Positions 1 to 10,924 of a DNA stretch of 64,000 bases are shown here, piece after piece (position 1 is the stretch's first letter; the number at the start of each line of letters is the position of its first letter). The notes beneath the pieces are model-generated. The model was not told the origin of the DNA. It worked only from the letters and a program-made list of their open reading frames with translations, and searched no databases. The position numbers were made by a program, and so were the translations under genes. This stretch comes from a virus. The stretch is taken from positions 62,001-126,000 of IMG/VR virus record IMGVR_UViG_3300030090_005562. One strand, given 5' to 3'.

Positions 1-833
1 ACACCTACTCTAGATTGAACCCAAATTTTAGCATTTTCCCAAGCGTCTCTAATAAGTCCTCCAGGACTAATAGACCCTTCACTAACTGGACCATAAGCTC
101 TTTTACCCGTAGCTGAAATACTATGACTCACTTCATAAATTGGAGACTGTTTTGCCGACGTTCCATCCGGAACAAACGACCCAAGAGAACCAAAGTCAGT
201 TATTGCCGCATTAGAATCTGCTTCGCTTATAGACCAGCTTTCGCTAGCATCAGAAAGATAAATCCTGTGGTTGCCTTTATAGGAAAACCTTTCAGTAAAA
301 TTTTCAGTTTCCTCTGTTGTAATGTTTAAATTAGCATTTTTAAAATCTTCAAGGCCAAGTGTATTTGATAAATCAGAAGTATGAAATATTTCATCGACCT
401 CTAAAGTAACAGTATACGGCATGGGGTCAATATATCTGTTATCGTCTATGCTTACGCTAATTACCCTTGGAAAACAATAGTACCCTATGCTATAATTTCC
501 GTTGCTGTCTTTTTTCCATGTTAAAAGATAAAGACCTCTTCCATCTCTAGAAAACAATTTTCTAATTGCAGACGCTTTATTGAAAAGAGAGTATTGAAGT
601 TCTTCAGGCTCTGCTGATTGATTGGACGGCTCTTCATATTTTTGACCCAAGCCAGGAATAGATGTAAAAGTGCCTGTTTTAGTTGGAGAGCCCTTATGTG
701 ACAAAAATGTTCCCTCTAGGGTTATAGAATAAGTTGCCCCTATTTTCTTTCCGTCGCTTCCTCTGACATAATCTTTGCTTATAGAAACAAGCGGAGCAGG
801 GCTTAGGAGGTTATTGTCGTAATAAACTGGCAT
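1..833 (-). CDS. virion (tail-associated) structural protein, 3' end outside window
   Basis: The frame is open from the ATG at 833 to the left edge, so at least 277 residues are present and the C-terminus is missing. GGAG lies 10 nt upstream of the ATG, which supports the start. The N-terminus (MPVYYDNNLLSPAPLVSISK, then a beta-rich region with ITLEGTF and IRKLFSRDG) resembles a family often found beside tail fibre genes in marine phages. That likeness is from memory and gives no exact function. It is the last visible gene of the leftward tail block, just downstream of the 975-residue fibre, with a late-promoter-like TGGTGTATA at 871-878. A tail tip or baseplate role is inferred. Confidence 0.72.
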   Translation of the reverse strand, partial: MPVYYDNNLLSPAPLVSISKDYVRGSDGKKIGATYSITLEGTFLSHKGSPTKTGTFTSIPGLGQKYEEPSNQSAEPEELQYSLFNKASAIRKLFSRDGRGLYLLTWKKDSNGNYSIGYYCFPRVISVSIDDNRYIDPMPYTVTLEVDEIFHTSDLSNTLGLEDFKNANLNITTEETENFTERFSYKGNHRIYLSDASESWSISEADSNAAITDFGSLGSFVPDGTSAKQSPIYEVSHSISATGKRAYGPVSEGSISPGGLIRDAWENAKIWVQSRVG

Positions 834-869
834 TATATGATTTCTCCAAAAAATAGAATTCTATACATA

Positions 870-3797
870 CTATACACCACTTGCATTAATTGCTATTTGA
901 GAACCCAAAATGAATAGGGATATATCCCCGTTTTTCAAAAACTGCTTAGTATAATACTTATAATCCGTGTCAAACTTCTCCTCCATAGCGGCTGGGCTGC
1001 AGACCTTATTTGACACAACAAGTTCATCTATTAAAAACTCGTCTTGTTGTTTCGGGTCAGCGCTTAAATTGTATCCAAGATTACTGTACGGAACCGAATC
1101 AGACCCTCTTTGTAAAAGACCTCCGACTTTAAGTTTTATATCATCTGTATCAGTTTTTACTTCGTATCCATCCCATTTTTGAGATACGTCAGTGATGGGT
1201 TTAATTTCAGGCATATATCCAGATTGCCCTGGATGCCCTTTTGCTGGAGAGGCAACTCTGACGAATGATTTGTATAGTTCTGTATCCACCCAATAATTTA
1301 TAAAATACCACCTATCGTCGTCAAACGGAATCATTAAGTCTGGAAGGTGTTCTTGAACTAATTCTCCGTCGTCATTGGTTTTCAAGATTCCGCCCATTCT
1401 TCCTCCTGCTGTAGTGTTTACAAAAGGAATCAGCCCTCCAAGAGTGTCGCTATTGGGTCGTAATCTATTTTCGCTATCAGACTTGAGTAAATTTTTAAGA
1501 GAATTAAAAGGCCCGTCTCCGCTCGCTTTAACGTTTGAATTATGACCGGCATAATAAATTGACCACTGACCAGATGTTGCCGTGGTACTCCCTGTAAAGC
1601 CAATCTCGCAGTTTCCTAATACCGACCTAATACCAAGTCCAAATGGAGTGGCGATTCCAGGTGCGGGGCCTTTTCTTTTTATCCAGAAAGATGTGGAAAC
1701 ACCTCTTCTTGGCGGAGTAAAGTTTCCAGCAGAATCAATATGCCCGTCTTTGGGCGTAATTCTATGCTGGTCACCAATAGACGGAGAGCCAGACTGTACC
1801 AATACAGTTCCATAATAAGGCGTTGACTGCTTGCCTTTAAATCTTGCTACTCCAGAACCGGTGAGGGATGACGATGGAAATCTATCGCTAGTTTGAAAAA
1901 ATCCAGATTCAGGGGTATAAGACCCAGGAAACGAGCTTTCAGCACCGGAACGCCATCCGCTAGCATATAATTTAAATCCATAATCCTGAGAATTATCATT
2001 TGTATTATTATCAAATTTATACAAAGAGCCGTCAGCACAATTTGTTTCAGACGCCGCAAACATAAGTGCTTCTCTTCTATCTGGAATATATTTATCACTG
2101 TTGACATTAACATCACGATAGAACAACCAAGAGTTAGGAGCTGTTACACCGCTAAATCCTTGAGTATTTAATCCTATGAAGTTCGTGCCAGCTAGTTCTG
2201 TGTCTAAAGTAAAAGCGTTTATATCTCTAGCGCCAGAAGCAGAGGGTGTTGCGTCTATGGAAGATTGTCCTCCAGAAATACCTCTTGCTATCTTCAAGTT
2301 TGATATATTAATTTGGGCTTGAATGAAAAGGTTCGCATCATTTAACACGCCAGAAGGCTTAGCTAGCAATAGCTCTGCTTGGCTTCCACCTCCTCCTTCA
2401 CCGCCTGTAATATCAATCCCGCCAAACAAGCTGCCAAGACCGCCAATTCCTTGAGCTTCTGCAGCGGTCGGACCTTTAACAAATAAGGGTTCTTTTCTTT
2501 TTAGAGTAAAGTTTCCTATATTAAGAGCAGCAAAACCAGATGAAGGTATCGGCGGCACACACTGAAGATATAGATTAGGGGTGGATGTTTCAGTAATGTG
2601 CCCTAAAGTAAAAAAGTTTGCGTCAGCTATTCCCGAGGGGAAGCATTTTAAGTAGAGGGATGTCTCGGCGGTTGCTGGGGTTGGAGCAAAAATAAAAAGG
2701 TCGGCGCCGCTCGAAGCGGGCAATGGGGCGTGAAGAAAAAGCGTCATAGCTTTTGTGAACAAGCCATACTCATAAGCCCCTATATCATATAAATTCCCAT
2801 ATGGTCTTTTAAACGACCTAATATCTTCAGTTACAGACGATATAGTAGTTCCAGCATCTCTAGCTGGTGAGTTTTTTCTAAGATAAAAATCTCCGGACGG
2901 ATAAATATTTACGCCGCTTCCAGCAACACTCTCAACTCTAATTTGTTTTGAAGGAATCCTAAATACCCTAGATTCTTTTTGATTTATAAGATGCCCAGCT
3001 AAAGTCACGCCCTGAGAAACAGACATGTCATCTGCAGAACTGTCGCTAGAAAGATTATTGCTGGTGCTTATGAAACCGTTGCCGTTTGTATTAGCATAAG
3101 AAAAGTCTATGCCGCTACAAGCCATTGATATGCAGTTTTGCACTGTGACATCAGCGCCGCCATAAAATCCAGGCAGATTTGTATTTGTAACTTTAAATCC
3201 AGTATTTATGTGCCCATAAGAGGTGCAGTTAAAACATTCTATTCCAGGCTTTCCTCCTAGCATGTTTTCCCCACCAAGCTCAAAACCCACATCGTTGCCA
3301 GTTTCAGTTCCTATTGCAAAGCAGTTTTTAATTAAGTTTCCTGAGCTAGCTGTGGTACTAACGTCTACTTTAGCTTTAAAACATGTGCCGTCTTTGTGAA
3401 AAGCCCAGCATTTATCTATTTCCATATTTGATGCAGAATTTATATCTAGTGTGAATCCGCGAGTGCTTCCTATTCCCTCTACTTTTGCATAGCTAACTGA
3501 TATTGTACTTGTTTGTGTGCCATCAATTGGAGGGGCAATCGTAGGGCCTTTATATAAATTACCCTGGTGAACCTCTCCAGAGGCAGCATAAATTCTTGGG
3601 TATCCAGATGAAGTAGGGGTAGACGCCCATCCAGACAATGTAAAGGTGCCAAGGTCAAATCCTTCATAACACTCAGCCCACTGAAATGGGTTTATTTTGT
3701 CGTCTACAAAATCTTCCCAAGCTTGAATGGTTGTAAAATCTCCAGTTCCAAGCGGGTGCGTAGATGCGCGAATTGTCCTTATTTTTGGTCTAGCCAT
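870..3797 (-). CDS. tail fibre-like protein with beta-helix and LamG-like domains (975 aa)
   Basis: This is probably a host-contact virion protein. Residues 1 to ~345 form a right-handed beta-helix-type module that starts with a GDFTT...WEDF motif and ends with YDIGAYEYG. The module is paralogous to the N-terminus of the 508-residue protein at 16645-18171. Residues ~350-520 are short repeats built around aliphatic beta strands and Pro/Ser/Gly turns (ADLFIFAPTP, TSLYLKCFP). Residues ~600-950 look like a concanavalin/LamG jelly roll (STSFWIKRKG, then FLIDELVVSNKV). It lies directly downstream of the tape measure gene, with 2 bp between them, as expected for distal tail or fibre proteins. Carbohydrate binding is inferred from the fold. 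Confidence 0.75.
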   Translation of the reverse strand: MARPKIRTIRASTHPLGTGDFTTIQAWEDFVDDKINPFQWAECYEGFDLGTFTLSGWASTPTSSGYPRIYAASGEVHQGNLYKGPTIAPPIDGTQTSTISVSYAKVEGIGSTRGFTLDINSASNMEIDKCWAFHKDGTCFKAKVDVSTTASSGNLIKNCFAIGTETGNDVGFELGGENMLGGKPGIECFNCTSYGHINTGFKVTNTNLPGFYGGADVTVQNCISMACSGIDFSYANTNGNGFISTSNNLSSDSSADDMSVSQGVTLAGHLINQKESRVFRIPSKQIRVESVAGSGVNIYPSGDFYLRKNSPARDAGTTISSVTEDIRSFKRPYGNLYDIGAYEYGLFTKAMTLFLHAPLPASSGADLFIFAPTPATAETSLYLKCFPSGIADANFFTLGHITETSTPNLYLQCVPPIPSSGFAALNIGNFTLKRKEPLFVKGPTAAEAQGIGGLGSLFGGIDITGGEGGGGSQAELLLAKPSGVLNDANLFIQAQINISNLKIARGISGGQSSIDATPSASGARDINAFTLDTELAGTNFIGLNTQGFSGVTAPNSWLFYRDVNVNSDKYIPDRREALMFAASETNCADGSLYKFDNNTNDNSQDYGFKLYASGWRSGAESSFPGSYTPESGFFQTSDRFPSSSLTGSGVARFKGKQSTPYYGTVLVQSGSPSIGDQHRITPKDGHIDSAGNFTPPRRGVSTSFWIKRKGPAPGIATPFGLGIRSVLGNCEIGFTGSTTATSGQWSIYYAGHNSNVKASGDGPFNSLKNLLKSDSENRLRPNSDTLGGLIPFVNTTAGGRMGGILKTNDDGELVQEHLPDLMIPFDDDRWYFINYWVDTELYKSFVRVASPAKGHPGQSGYMPEIKPITDVSQKWDGYEVKTDTDDIKLKVGGLLQRGSDSVPYSNLGYNLSADPKQQDEFLIDELVVSNKVCSPAAMEEKFDTDYKYYTKQFLKNGDISLFILGSQIAINASGV
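871..878 (-). promoter_or_regulatory. late-promoter-like motif GGTGTATA
   Basis: The minus strand reads AGTGGTGTATAGTATGTATA. It overlaps the stop codon of the fibre gene and lies 38 nt before the ATG of the partial tail gene. Confidence 0.58.
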
Positions 3798-3799
3798 GA

Positions 3800-6700
3800 C
3801 TATGCGTCTTGTCCTTGGAATAAATCTTGAAATCTAGCTGTAACAACTTGACCAACCTTTTGCATTAATCCTGATTCAGCTAGGTTGGCAAAAGCCTCTA
3901 CCCCATTAAGATTTACATCAACTCCGTTACTTTCCATTTTTACCTCTATAGCATTTGAACCAAACGTGTCGCTAAATCTATTTAATGCAGTTATAAGACC
4001 TTGAACTCCTGTGCTAGTTGGGAAGTTTGTTAGGGCTGACGCTAAGGCAGCAAAGTCTGTTGAGCCAGAGTCTCCTCCTTGGCCTGACATGCTTATGCTA
4101 GACACGGCTTGAGCAAATAATTGAACTGCTGACGTAAAAGCTCCAAAACCTGCGGAGCCGCCGTTGCCGCCATTTTGAAAATAACCAATTCTTCCACCAC
4201 TACTCGCATTTATAGTATTGCCATTATTTATGGCGTGGAGAAGACTTAGATTTTTAGCAGTAGCGGCTCTATTGACAACAAACTCTCCAGGAGTTAGCAC
4301 GGCGAGCCTTGTGTCTGTCCCCTTAGATAAAGAGCCAGCCATTGGACCGCTTCCGGCGCCAAATGGACCTCCTGATGATGAATAGTATGGTTCATCATCA
4401 AAAGACGAATAGTTAAGGGTTCTTTCGCTATTTTTAATTCCATCCGGATTCTGTGGATATAGCTCTCTTGTATAGTAGTGTTTCGGGTCAAAGGAAGGGG
4501 GGTCATCACGCTGTTCAGTAGGGTCAAAAAAGCGCTTTTCAAAGCATTTTTTATTCACTGAATCAAAATATTTGGCGTTTTCCGGACAAACCATTTGAGA
4601 TTGTCCTAGGCCTAAACTGGATTGTTGCTCTTGGTTTTCAATACCTGGGTCAAAAGGGTCGGCAAAATCGGAAGCGGGCTTTCCGCGCGTTGTCGTAAGG
4701 TTGGCCCTGTCAGTACCTAAACCAGCTCTGTCGGTGTCGATTTCACTCTGCCCTTCGTCAATTTTTGTGTCAAGGTTCCCGGATTGGGTTTGCAGCTGGC
4801 CTGTGGTTGGTCTTGCAGCATCTGGGTCGCGATTTTTTTCTCTATCGTCTTGCCTTCCCGCCGCTGCAGCTGCTGAGCCGGGGTCTATGCTAAGCTGGTC
4901 AATCTCGTCATCGGTCAAAGCGCCTGGTCCGGTCTTCAGATTTTGGGTTGATACTTCTGCTTCATTTTGAACATCCGCGTCCTGCTTTTCTTTGTAATTT
5001 ATATATGCTTTAACGCCTTTTTCAAAAGCGGATTTTACCACATTGAGTCTGTCGCCAATTTCAACCGCGCTAGTAAATGAATCCATAAAAATTCTAAGGC
5101 CTTCGGTGTCAACATGTGGAGAAAAAGTTTCCATGAAAACGTTCCTAGCTTTTGCAATTATCGACTTCATACCCCTTGCAGTTATTGTGCCTTTGTCCAT
5201 GCCACCGGGCGTCGAGACAGCAGATTGGGATATGTCTGAGCTCGTTTCCTTTAAAGCATCTTTCCCTAAAGCGCCGCGGCCTTTAGTCTGAATTTTTTCC
5301 AGTTCTTTTGCCGATTCTCTTCCAGCCTTGATATTGGCAAGGTCCCCACCGCCTGCAGCTACTTTGCCAAGCTTTCCTCGGTCACCAGCAACACTATCAC
5401 CAAGAGTTTCTCTGTCTTCTAGCTCAGCGTCTATGTCAGCCTTTTCTTCTCTTAAATTTTCAACGTTCTTTTCTTTCTCTTCAATTTCAGTCTCTTTCTC
5501 TTTTATTTTATCCTCTCGTATTTTAATTTCATCTGCTTTTCTTCTTTCATTCTCCGCCTGCGCCCTTTGCATTTCCATAGATAAGGCTAAGGCCTCCATA
5601 GCCCTTACCTGTCTCTGCACAAGCTGCGCCTCCTCATCTTGCAGTCTTCTTCTTTCCGCTAGTTGGGCTCTAATGCTATCTTGAAATGCCTCTAATTCGT
5701 CTCCTGCTAGCCCAGACTGTGCCCCTAATCTTTGCACGGTAAACTCATCTAAAGAATCGTCAATATTAGCCGTAGTACCATCAGCAAGCTGGAGTTCATT
5801 AATCCCCATATCCTGAAGACCTTGAAGATAGTCTCGCCCTCCCTGAAAAAACTCCGCGCTAATGTTGCCAAACTCGTCAAATTGAGCTGCCGCAGACTCT
5901 GGATTAAACGCTATCTGCATACCCGCCATACTGTCATCTGCAAGTTGTTGCTGTTGTTCCACGTTCATGAAAGCGGCGTCTTGTAGGAAGTTCCTCTTTT
6001 TCTCAGCAATAGCCAGCTCAGCCTGAACAGCTGCAAGCTCTTCTCCAGATTCAGACATATGCTCGAGAGCCTCTTGAAATCTTCTAGACCTGTCAGAAGC
6101 TTTTGACAATTCATCTGCCAACGCAATTGTTTCTTCTGCGGTAAGATTTGATGAGTTGGCTAATTTATTTTGAATGTCAATAACCTCTTGTTGAGAATTG
6201 AGAAGTCCGGCCCGAAGAGCGTCTGAGTCTCCAGCGGCGCCAGCATTTTCCGGACCCAGTATTACCCTTTGCTGTCGTTGAAATTGCGCTGAAGCCTGAG
6301 CTCTTGATAGCGCGCCGCCTCTACCAGCATTTCTGTTTTGAAGTTTTAATAGCTGAGATTCTTTAGCTATAGTTTTTAACCTAAGCTGAGCTACTTTTTT
6401 CTCTGTATTAAATATTTGTTGGTTAATTTTTAAAACGCCATCAAATAAAGCCTGTTGTTGCTTGGCAGCATCTTGTATTCCTGCAATAAGAGCTTTTGCG
6501 GAATCGCTTTGTATCTTTTGTGCAAATGCGGCGGAGTCTTCTTGTATTTCATCAATAATGCTGCCCTCAGATTCGCTTCTTCCACCTGCCAAACCTCCAA
6601 TTCTCGTGGAGAGCGCCTCTATTGCTTTTCCTGTGAAACCCATACTTTTTGCAACTTCAGTAAAAGTTTTCTGAAATTTATCTGGGTTCCCGGCAGATTC

Positions 6701-9700
6701 TCTTGCTGCTTGCGATAAAATGTCAGGCAGCTGAGACATTAGCTGTGCTGCGGCAAACCCTTCGGTTGCTATCTCCTCGGTTGGAGAGCCAATTTTAATG
6801 GCATCTTCAAGCTGAGATGTGCTAACACGTTCGCCCGCTGCAGCGCGTCCTATAACGCTTGTATCAACGGAGCCTATTCTGCCAGCAGCTGTACCCTCCA
6901 TACTGCTGTTAAAATTATCTATATTATTTGAGGCCGTACCAAAGAGTGAGGCAACGTCTTTGAAAGCTGAGGCGACATTTTGAGTTTCTCTGACAAGATT
7001 TTTCATCTCTTTTGCGGCTTCAATCTCTGCTTGCTTTGATTCTCTTAGTTTATTGTTTATATCTATTTGTTGTTGAAGCTCATCTTTAAGCACACGGTAT
7101 AAACTTGGGTCTACAACAGAAATGGACTCTAGTATTTTTTTGCCTGCTCCTCCCATTTTATTTTCAAAATCTTCAAAACTTGTAGATGACGCAGCAAGTT
7201 TATCAAGTAGACCTCTTACCTGAGGAAACTGTTTATTCAAATTATCTCTAAATTGCTCTCTATTTTCAGCGTCTGGAGTATTCAATAGTTCAGTCATTTT
7301 GGTAAATTGGGTTGCAAAAGCATTCATATTACTAAGTCTCATCCCATTCTTTTCAATACTTCTTAACGAATCAGACATCTCTTTTTGAATCTGAACAGAC
7401 CTACCTCTTTCTATAGCGGCTTCAACTTTAGCCATGCTAGGAGGTATAATCCCTCCAATTATTCCTCCAACTACACTCCCAACAACCACTCCCATCGGAC
7501 CTGCAATAGCACCAATCGCAGCTCCTGCCAGCATTCCCGTGCCAGCGTTGGCCATTCTAGAGCCCGATTCAAAATTTTCTCTAGCTGTCTGTTCATCTGC
7601 CATAGTTTTTACATTTTCAGCAGATTTTATAGCCGCATCTTTTACGCTGTTACCAAAAAGTAATAAAGCCGCTCCTGCAGCAACATAGCCCACAGCCAAA
7701 CTGTTCATTAGCACCCCAGCGGTCTTAAACTGAGTGACCATATTGGCAAGAGGACCACCCATCGATGTAAACAATGCTGGTATTCCAGAAAGCGCCGGAA
7801 CTAACATTGAAATTGTTCCGCCAAGCATAGCGATTGTGTTAAAGGTAGAAAGAAGGTCTTGGGTGGTTTCGCCAAGACCCCCAAAAGAGTCTGCCAACAT
7901 TTGAGCTGCCATCGGGACCATCATTAGGCCCATGCCAACGTTACCGGCTGTTGCCATACCGCCGCCTTGAAACTTCTGTACCCCTACAGGCCCACCGCTT
8001 GCAAAGCCCTGCACCCTTCCTTTATTAATTGCGTTAAGATTATTGACACCAATTCTTTGTGCTGATTTTTTGTTAACTACAAATTCACCAGGAGTAAGAA
8101 GTGCGGGTACAGTATCAGAGCCAGAGATTCCTCCTCCAGAGGCCCTGAATATAGTCGCCATTATTTCTTGAGTAGGCTTAGACATCTTGGCGGCCATTGA
8201 ATCAAATACTTTATCTAACTCAAAGCCAGCCTCTTCTATATTGAAGTTTTTAACTTTTTTAAGAAGCGCGCCAAGATTATCGGAAGTAAAATTACTTTTT
8301 GCATCAGTTGGTCTATTTTTAACTCTACTCATACTTGGAACATTAAAGTTCTCAAGGTTTACACCCAGGCCTTTTGGAAAGTCAAATGGGGCGTTGGCTG
8401 GGTCAGAGTCCTTCGGGCTATATGGAACATCAGTAACAGAAAGAACATTCTCAAATAAGTTGCCCATAACTTGGTCTATGTTGGCGCTTTTCATTTTAGC
8501 ATAAACAGCATTTTTATCAGTGTTAGCAACAACTTTTGAGCTAATCTGCCTTGCTGCATTAAAGACAGAGGACTCTACGCCTTCTAAGAGTATGCCCTCG
8601 ACCCTCTCAGAAACACCCTTTTTTAACGCTCCAGCCTGTATTCGAAACTCATTTTTTGAAGTATATTTGCCTACAACAGCCTTAGCTTCTGCTTCCGCAA
8701 CTGCAGCTCCAGCTAACAAGTTAGGGCCATGTGGGGCCCCCGCTTTTTTAGCCGCTGCTTTAATTTTCTCGATTTGTGAAGTGAATTTTTTATATCCGTC
8801 GCTTGACTTCAACACTTTTTGAAGAACAATTTGACTGTTATTGCCCTGCTTAAAGCCCGCAGAGGCGTTAGCGTGCGCCATAAAAGCTCCGCCATAAATA
8901 TCTTCATCAGCAAAACCTTTGGCTAATTGGCCGCCATCTTTTGTGACAACTTTCATTGCCAATCTGCCTCTTTCTATCAGCGCTGTTTTTTCTGGGTCAA
9001 ACGGCTTTAACGCTTTCGACCTACCCTGAGCAAACGCAGTTTGCCTAGCTGATGTTTGGGCAGCACGCAGTCCCGCACCAGGAGCTGCAACTATTGGTAA
9101 CGACATTCCTCCGTTGGCAAATCTCTGAACCGGAACAGTGCCTCCAGAATTCATTTGAGCAAGATTTTCTGCGCCATACTTTTTAACAGAGCTTTTTCTA
9201 ATAACAAACTCACCAGGAGTTAACATAGCAGGGACGGTGTCTCTATTGCCTGTTCCTGGAACAATTCCGCCAGTAGCAAATCTTCTGCCTCCGCCCATGG
9301 GCATTACAGAGAGCCTCATTTGCTTTGGGAGAGCCACCACTGCTGTTGTTAGCTTTTGTAAAGCGGATGTATTTGCTCCTAATGCAGTTACGAGCTTAGA
9401 CATGGCTTGGCTTTGAGCCTGTCTGCTAGCTCCACCCGCTGCGCCACCAAGATTTGCACCAGCCGCTCCAGCTCCTCCAGCTCCTCGAATGCCGCCTAAA
9501 AATCCAGCCCCAAATTGAAAAGCCATTTTGGCTCCTTGGAACGCTGCGAGGGCTCCTAGTAATGGCAGAACTGGCTTGATAGCATCTGCCACTTTAATGA
9601 ATGAAGAAGCCATTCCTAATATCACAGTCGTAATCGACTTAAAAGTTCCTGAACCAGCTAGGTCTCTGAATAAGCCAAGGAATTCTTCTCTAACTTTAGA

Positions 9701-10924
9701 TATTTGAACAGCCAGGGAGGCTTGAGCTGTTGCGGCATCCTTAGCAAGAGAGCCTTGACCCTGCTGAGCAACACGTAGGGCCTGTTGTGCTGTAGCAAAT
9801 TGCTGAATAAGAGGAATAACTTTAGACACCTGCCTGAACCCACCAAGCTCTTCAACAATTTTTGCAAATCTTGGGTCTGTAGAATCTAAGCTTTTAAGAG
9901 CTGCGCTTAATCTTTTTACAGCCTCAAAAGGACCGACAAAATTGCCTTCTAAATTTTGAAGCTCAATACCAGACTGTCTCAAAAATTCAATTGTTTTTGG
10001 TCTTTGAATTCTTGTAAAAATGGTTCTAAAGCCAGTCGCAATTGTTTCAGCGCTTTCACGGGTTGTTGCTCTAACGCTAGTGAACAAAGCAAGCAATTCC
10101 TCTAGAGAACCACCCGCAGCCTGAAATGCACCACCGGCTCTTCTAATTGCAAAAATCAAGTCTTGGGACTCAACAGCAAACTGACCTGCAAGAGCATTGA
10201 TGGAACCGAGCTTTTTGCCTAACTGGTCAGCGGTTACGCCAAACTGACGCATAATGGCAATTGCACCCTCTGCAGTATTTGCCATATCTTTAAAGGTAGG
10301 AGCTAAAGAACTTTGAGCCAGGGCTTTCATGGCTATAGTGACATCTCTAGCAGCGAGACCGGTTTGAGATAATGTTCTAGCTACATCAACAAGTTCGGAT
10401 GAAGAAACGCCAAGGCTTGAAGATAAATTTCCAATCTCTGAGGAAAGCCCTTTTAGATTAGACATTGTTTTTCCAGTGACTTGAGAAATCTTAACCATCT
10501 GTCTCTCAAAGTCAATGGCGGCCCTCGTACCCTCTTTTATAGCATTAGCCACCCCCATCATAATTCCGGCGCCAACACTAAACGCAGCAAATCTTTTAAC
10601 GGCTAATGCAGACTGCTTTCCAAAAGCGGCGGCGCCTGTAGCAGCAGAATTTAGTTGTGCGGCGGATTGTTTAGCCGCATTTCCAACTTTGCTTATAGAG
10701 GTGGATGCATTTTTTGCCGCTGCAGATGTTTGCTTAGAGGCCGCAGATATTTTATTAAGAGATGCAGCTATTGATTTTAGTTGAGCTGCGGTTTTTTTAT
10801 CAAGCCTTATGTTTACATTAGTGCTTACTTTACTAAGCTTGCTTTGAATTTGCTTAGTGACTTGATTTAAATTTTTTGGTCCACGAAGCTGAAGCTCAGC
10901 GACAATGTTAAATTTTGAAGACAT
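3800..10924 (-). CDS. tail tape measure protein (2374 aa)
   Basis: It sets tail length and fills the tail tube. Residues ~120-380 match the TP901-type tape measure core (FERQMVKISQVTGK, then LAQSSLAPTFKDMANTAEGA). Hydrophobic stretches near residues 110-130, 440-500 and 980-1160 and long Gln/Glu/Lys coiled coils near 1400-1900 are typical. Three copies of a PALLTPGEFV-type motif occur near residues 565, 945 and 2215, each followed by Asn/Gly-rich sequence. At ~0.15 nm per residue the tail would be about 350 nm. No lysozyme or peptidase motif was recognised. It follows the chaperone-position genes and precedes the fibre, the usual order. Confidence 0.95.
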   Translation of the reverse strand: MSSKFNIVAELQLRGPKNLNQVTKQIQSKLSKVSTNVNIRLDKKTAAQLKSIAASLNKISAASKQTSAAAKNASTSISKVGNAAKQSAAQLNSAATGAAAFGKQSALAVKRFAAFSVGAGIMMGVANAIKEGTRAAIDFERQMVKISQVTGKTMSNLKGLSSEIGNLSSSLGVSSSELVDVARTLSQTGLAARDVTIAMKALAQSSLAPTFKDMANTAEGAIAIMRQFGVTADQLGKKLGSINALAGQFAVESQDLIFAIRRAGGAFQAAGGSLEELLALFTSVRATTRESAETIATGFRTIFTRIQRPKTIEFLRQSGIELQNLEGNFVGPFEAVKRLSAALKSLDSTDPRFAKIVEELGGFRQVSKVIPLIQQFATAQQALRVAQQGQGSLAKDAATAQASLAVQISKVREEFLGLFRDLAGSGTFKSITTVILGMASSFIKVADAIKPVLPLLGALAAFQGAKMAFQFGAGFLGGIRGAGGAGAAGANLGGAAGGASRQAQSQAMSKLVTALGANTSALQKLTTAVVALPKQMRLSVMPMGGGRRFATGGIVPGTGNRDTVPAMLTPGEFVIRKSSVKKYGAENLAQMNSGGTVPVQRFANGGMSLPIVAAPGAGLRAAQTSARQTAFAQGRSKALKPFDPEKTALIERGRLAMKVVTKDGGQLAKGFADEDIYGGAFMAHANASAGFKQGNNSQIVLQKVLKSSDGYKKFTSQIEKIKAAAKKAGAPHGPNLLAGAAVAEAEAKAVVGKYTSKNEFRIQAGALKKGVSERVEGILLEGVESSVFNAARQISSKVVANTDKNAVYAKMKSANIDQVMGNLFENVLSVTDVPYSPKDSDPANAPFDFPKGLGVNLENFNVPSMSRVKNRPTDAKSNFTSDNLGALLKKVKNFNIEEAGFELDKVFDSMAAKMSKPTQEIMATIFRASGGGISGSDTVPALLTPGEFVVNKKSAQRIGVNNLNAINKGRVQGFASGGPVGVQKFQGGGMATAGNVGMGLMMVPMAAQMLADSFGGLGETTQDLLSTFNTIAMLGGTISMLVPALSGIPALFTSMGGPLANMVTQFKTAGVLMNSLAVGYVAAGAALLLFGNSVKDAAIKSAENVKTMADEQTARENFESGSRMANAGTGMLAGAAIGAIAGPMGVVVGSVVGGIIGGIIPPSMAKVEAAIERGRSVQIQKEMSDSLRSIEKNGMRLSNMNAFATQFTKMTELLNTPDAENREQFRDNLNKQFPQVRGLLDKLAASSTSFEDFENKMGGAGKKILESISVVDPSLYRVLKDELQQQIDINNKLRESKQAEIEAAKEMKNLVRETQNVASAFKDVASLFGTASNNIDNFNSSMEGTAAGRIGSVDTSVIGRAAAGERVSTSQLEDAIKIGSPTEEIATEGFAAAQLMSQLPDILSQAARESAGNPDKFQKTFTEVAKSMGFTGKAIEALSTRIGGLAGGRSESEGSIIDEIQEDSAAFAQKIQSDSAKALIAGIQDAAKQQQALFDGVLKINQQIFNTEKKVAQLRLKTIAKESQLLKLQNRNAGRGGALSRAQASAQFQRQQRVILGPENAGAAGDSDALRAGLLNSQQEVIDIQNKLANSSNLTAEETIALADELSKASDRSRRFQEALEHMSESGEELAAVQAELAIAEKKRNFLQDAAFMNVEQQQQLADDSMAGMQIAFNPESAAAQFDEFGNISAEFFQGGRDYLQGLQDMGINELQLADGTTANIDDSLDEFTVQRLGAQSGLAGDELEAFQDSIRAQLAERRRLQDEEAQLVQRQVRAMEALALSMEMQRAQAENERRKADEIKIREDKIKEKETEIEEKEKNVENLREEKADIDAELEDRETLGDSVAGDRGKLGKVAAGGGDLANIKAGRESAKELEKIQTKGRGALGKDALKETSSDISQSAVSTPGGMDKGTITARGMKSIIAKARNVFMETFSPHVDTEGLRIFMDSFTSAVEIGDRLNVVKSAFEKGVKAYINYKEKQDADVQNEAEVSTQNLKTGPGALTDDEIDQLSIDPGSAAAAAGRQDDREKNRDPDAARPTTGQLQTQSGNLDTKIDEGQSEIDTDRAGLGTDRANLTTTRGKPASDFADPFDPGIENQEQQSSLGLGQSQMVCPENAKYFDSVNKKCFEKRFFDPTEQRDDPPSFDPKHYYTRELYPQNPDGIKNSERTLNYSSFDDEPYYSSSGGPFGAGSGPMAGSLSKGTDTRLAVLTPGEFVVNRAATAKNLSLLHAINNGNTINASSGGRIGYFQNGGNGGSAGFGAFTSAVQLFAQAVSSISMSGQGGDSGSTDFAALASALTNFPTSTGVQGLITALNRFSDTFGSNAIEVKMESNGVDVNLNGVEAFANLAESGLMQKVGQVVTARFQDLFQGQDA

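Noticed and set aside
4701-8822. Several long frames on the plus strand opposite the tape measure gene
   Set aside because: They are low-complexity Ser/Leu/Phe-rich products of the antisense of a coding region with no ribosome sites.
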